Assembly: GCF_965216485.1 (NCBI RefSeq)
Contig: NZ_OZ244162.1
Location: forward strand, 2,294,001-2,358,000
Reading direction: 5' to 3'
DNA from: Algiphilus sp965216485
GTDB taxonomy: Bacteria > Pseudomonadota > Gammaproteobacteria > Nevskiales > Nevskiaceae
Length of the DNA: 64,000 nt
Positions 62,188 to 64,000 of this stretch are shown piece by piece. The notes beneath the pieces were generated by a model. The model was given only the letters and a program-made list of their open reading frames with translations, had not been told where the DNA came from and did no database searches. The position numbers and the translations under genes were made by a program. Positions within the stretch are counted from its first letter, which is position 1; every line of letters begins with the position of its first letter.

Positions 62188-62667
62188 CTATTTTTTTCCT
62201 CCAGTCGGCGTTTCAATCTGATCGATGTCAACCAAATTCCACGCCAATTCTTTATTGCGATAAATCCTCTTATTCAATTTTGGATAATCCCCAACATCAT
62301 GATCCAAGCGCTGGCCGACAACAATACACCTTAGAATTGATGAACTGTTGTTATATAGTGTGTGGGCATCTCCTCCAGCACGGTAGCCTAAAAAATCTCC
62401 AGCCTTAACACTGAATTTCTGATCGCCAATAAAAGCTTCCGCTGTTCCTTCAAGGATATAAACGCACTCATCCTCATGATAGTGCTTATGAAACTCAGTT
62501 GACTCATGACCAGGTTCTATCTCAATTAAATGAAACCCAAACCCTTTTAACCCCGTCAAATCACCGAGCGATTTATTAATTCGCCTTGCATTGTCATTGA
62601 GAAAATGAACTTTTGAAGTACCCTCGAAGTCTTCAATTTCTTCTTTAGTAATAAGGTATTTATCCAT
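62188..62667 (-). CDS. Cupin-domain cassette protein, first gene of a pair
   Basis: The 159-residue protein has a cupin core: FHKHYHEDECVYILEG (metal-binding His-Glu), AGDFLGYRAGGDAHTL, and an extended C-terminal LDHDVGDYPKLNKRIYRN segment. It starts at the ATG 62667, preceded by a GGGGGT site next to attC 4. An earlier in-frame extension reaches into the attC and is not used. A small-molecule binding or dioxygenase function is possible; none is known. Confidence 0.78.
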   Translation of the reverse strand: MDKYLITKEEIEDFEGTSKVHFLNDNARRINKSLGDLTGLKGFGFHLIEIEPGHESTEFHKHYHEDECVYILEGTAEAFIGDQKFSVKAGDFLGYRAGGDAHTLYNNSSSILRCIVVGQRLDHDVGDYPKLNKRIYRNKELAWNLVDIDQIETPTGGKK

Positions 62668-62681
62668 TTCGTACCCCCTAG

Positions 62682-62780
62682 GCATAACGCCCACGTTCAG
62701 GTGCATTTGAGGCGATGACCGTTTTTGCGGGAGCAAAAATGGGCAGCGGCTCAAATGTCCGGTGCAACGAATTGTTAGAT
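62682..62780 (-). other. attC site 4
   Basis: It runs 99 bases from ATCTAAC to GTTATGC on the cassette strand, with a long imperfect palindrome (CATTTGAGCCGC with CGCCTCAAATG) around the CCCATTTTTGC / GCAAAAACGG centre. The TAA stop of the TIR gene lies inside ATCTAAC. A very clear attC site. Confidence 0.9.
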
Positions 62781-63578
62781 TGTGAATGCACCCAAGCGTA
62801 GATGAAATTGTGGCTTTCCACCGTTCACCCCGAAAATCAGTTCGGTCGGCAGCTTATTACACCAAATGTAATAGCTCATGGTCGGGGTTGCTTGGTTTCC
62901 GGCATTCATAACCCAATATTTCTCGTCAGGCGTTGGGCCGCTGCCACAATTGGTCAGCATCCCTGTTCCTGTGGGTAAGCCGCGAGGCCCCACCACGATG
63001 CTTGGGTTCAGTGCTTCTTTTTCCGCCATTGGGACGGCGGCAATGAATGGAGCCCAAACGCCCGCCCTAGGGCGGACTTCGATAGCATATTTGTCCTGCT
63101 GCCCCTCGGGAGCGTGAACCTTCATAAAATATGGCTCAATGTTCGGCCGGTCAGCGACATGCTGACGCCCCTCGGCTGCAGCAACTATTCTTTCTTTCCA
63201 GTCGGGGTCGGTGACACTTACAAACAAACGCGTGCGAATGCCGGCTGGTATTAAGGAATCGTCAACGTCTGAGAGAAAAAGACCTATGACCGGGAAGGCT
63301 CGCCCCCGAGACTTAAGCGCTCGATCAAGGGCATACGCAAACTCCTCCTTACAAGGTTCACTGGCCAAGCTGTTTTCCGTAGCCACCAGAACCCAGGCAT
63401 CACATTCATCAGAGGAACAAATGAATTTCTCTATCTGTTCCCACAAGCGTTTACCCGCCCCTAGATTCCAGCGATCCAGCTTGATCTTCAAGCCGGAGCT
63501 TCCGAGTTCTTGAGCGAGATAGTCCACGTCCTGAGCTTCATTGTCGGCCCAAGCGTAAGTGATCCAAAGTTTAGCCAT
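62775..63578 (-). CDS. TIR-domain cassette protein
   Basis: The 267-residue protein starts with a TIR domain (LWITYAWADNEAQDV; DRWNLGAGKRLWEQIEKFI; WVLVATENSLASEPCKEEFAYAL), in which Glu79 after Cys76 fits the catalytic glutamate of NAD-hydrolysing TIR enzymes. After about residue 135 a second domain of about 130 residues follows, without a recognised family (PRAGVWAPFIAAVPM, WVMNAGNQATPTMSYYIWCN). It resembles TIR effectors of anti-phage systems, but no partner sensor gene is in the cassette. The start is the ATG at 63578; the stop lies inside attC 4. Confidence 0.78.
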   Translation of the reverse strand: MAKLWITYAWADNEAQDVDYLAQELGSSGLKIKLDRWNLGAGKRLWEQIEKFICSSDECDAWVLVATENSLASEPCKEEFAYALDRALKSRGRAFPVIGLFLSDVDDSLIPAGIRTRLFVSVTDPDWKERIVAAAEGRQHVADRPNIEPYFMKVHAPEGQQDKYAIEVRPRAGVWAPFIAAVPMAEKEALNPSIVVGPRGLPTGTGMLTNCGSGPTPDEKYWVMNAGNQATPTMSYYIWCNKLPTELIFGVNGGKPQFHLRLGAFTI

Positions 63579-63600
63579 CGCGCCCCCCTTTAAACGAGCA

Positions 63601-63668
63601 ATTTAACGCCTGAGTCCATCGGCGTTTGAGGCGGCGGGTAAAACGTCCGCTGCAACGAAATGTTAGCT
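63601..63668 (-). other. attC site 5
   Basis: It runs 68 bases from AGCTAAC to GTTAAAT on the cassette strand, with arms CCGCCGCCTCAAACGCC and the inner GCAGCGGACG segment. The TAA stop of the following cassette's gene lies inside AGCTAAC. A clear attC site. Confidence 0.88.
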
Positions 63669-64000
63669 GCCGTCCCACCATACAATGGCCTCTGGCTCAA
63701 TCGGCTCTGGCAATGCGTTCAGATAATTGACTTTTATCGACATTTCTACACCCCGGCAACCCATCCGGCTCATGAGGGTTTCCGGGTCGGTCCCAGGGGG
63801 CACCTCCATCTTCATGTCGACGTGCCCGGTGCCAGAACGAATCATCGGGGGGCCGAGCAGCGTGCCGGTGGTGGCCACTTTCAAACGCGCTGCTGTATCG
63901 GTTAGCTCGGTCTTGAACCTTATCCACCACTGGTCGTTCGGCTCCCGTAGCTTCTTCATAGAGTGCAGATAGTTTCCGAGTTTTTCGCCGTCCTTCCGCA
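63663..64000 (-). CDS. Cassette protein of unknown function, partial (5' end cut by window)
   Basis: The minus-strand frame is open from the window edge to the TAA in attC 5. An ATG at 63959 gives 98 residues, but coding continues upstream (ending HSMKK), so a longer protein is likely. Visible features are QWWIRFKTEL, the cis-rich GTLLGPPMIRSGTGHVD segment and a final SIKVNYLNALPEP. No family is recognised. Confidence 0.55.
   Translation of the reverse strand, partial: RKDGEKLGNYLHSMKKLREPNDQWWIRFKTELTDTAARLKVATTGTLLGPPMIRSGTGHVDMKMEVPPGTDPETLMSRMGCRGVEMSIKVNYLNALPEPIEPEAIVWWDGS

Larger units (their letters stand above)
60558..64000 (-). mobile_element. Distal end of an integron gene-cassette array
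   Basis: Five attC-like sites, 68-99 bases long and bounded by RYYYAAC and GTTRRRY-type ends, separate minus-strand genes whose stop codons fall in or next to the attC core. Gene content is unrelated from cassette to cassette, and AT content varies sharply, as expected of mobile cassettes. The array reads leftward, so the integrase gene (intI) and attI should lie beyond the right window edge; neither is visible. The left end at 60558 is the last cassette next to the LysR gene. Confidence 0.85.

Noticed and set aside
60497..64000. An integrase gene (intI) inside the window.
   Set aside because: None of the genes in the array or between the LysR gene and the array has tyrosine-recombinase features; the integrase is expected outside the right edge.
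1..64000. CRISPR arrays, rRNA and tRNA genes.
   Set aside because: No regularly spaced direct repeats were seen, and no cloverleaf or rRNA-like segment was recognised by eye; a dedicated scan was not possible.

Overview
This window is a high-GC gammaproteobacterial chromosome segment. Gene order resembles Pseudomonas and Xanthomonas in its conserved blocks: surE-pcm-yqaA-nlpD, ispD-ispF-ftsB-eno-kdsA-pyrG, mtnA-MTA deaminase-ubiG-mupP-yciK, scpA-scpB-rluB, and yciB-yciI-bolA. The many small hydrolases, SRPBCC/SnoaL proteins, DoxX/LysR pair and outer-membrane barrels would suit a Nevskiales/Salinisphaerales-type environmental bacterium. That placement is an inference from gene content only.

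Layout. About 0.4-8.7 kb is housekeeping: cell-wall hydrolase activator (NlpD, cut by the window start), protein repair (Pcm), SurE, an Smr-domain nuclease, isoprenoid precursor synthesis (IspD/IspF), division (FtsB), glycolysis (enolase), KDO synthesis (KdsA) and CTP synthesis (PyrG). About 8.7-21.4 kb holds a secreted Ig-like lipoprotein, methionine-salvage genes (MtnA and MTA/SAH deaminase), UbiG, a MupP-type phosphatase, chromosome segregation (ScpA/ScpB), RluB, TrpS, an M50 protease and the Yci cluster with a BolA protein. About 21.4-58.3 kb is accessory metabolism and envelope: cytochrome b561, amidohydrolase, GSTs, methyltransferases, DJ-1 protein, a frameshifted ZIP transporter, alpha/beta hydrolases, a zinc peptidase with a degenerate zinc knuckle, UbiA prenyltransferase, CocE-like hydrolase, Na/Ca exchanger, GH3 glycosidase, OmpW, a DapA-like protein without its catalytic lysine, SOUL, DUF924 and amine oxidase. 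Three unlinked small outer-membrane barrel proteins share the same design.

About 58.3-60.5 kb is a decayed neighbourhood: a LysR/DoxX divergent pair followed by a fragment of an extradiol dioxygenase gene that breaks off next to a degenerate REP-associated transposase.

The most interesting part is 60.56-64.0 kb. It is the distal end of an integron gene-cassette array. All genes are on the minus strand, most stop codons fall inside the start of the downstream recombination site, and five attC-like sites separate the cassettes. The cassettes carry a P-loop kinase-like protein, an unknown 176-residue protein, a two-gene cassette of cupins, a TIR-domain protein (candidate NAD-cleaving defence effector) and a partial unknown gene cut by the window end. 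Because cassettes read away from attI, the integrase gene would lie beyond the right edge; none is visible here. No rRNA, tRNA or CRISPR array was seen.
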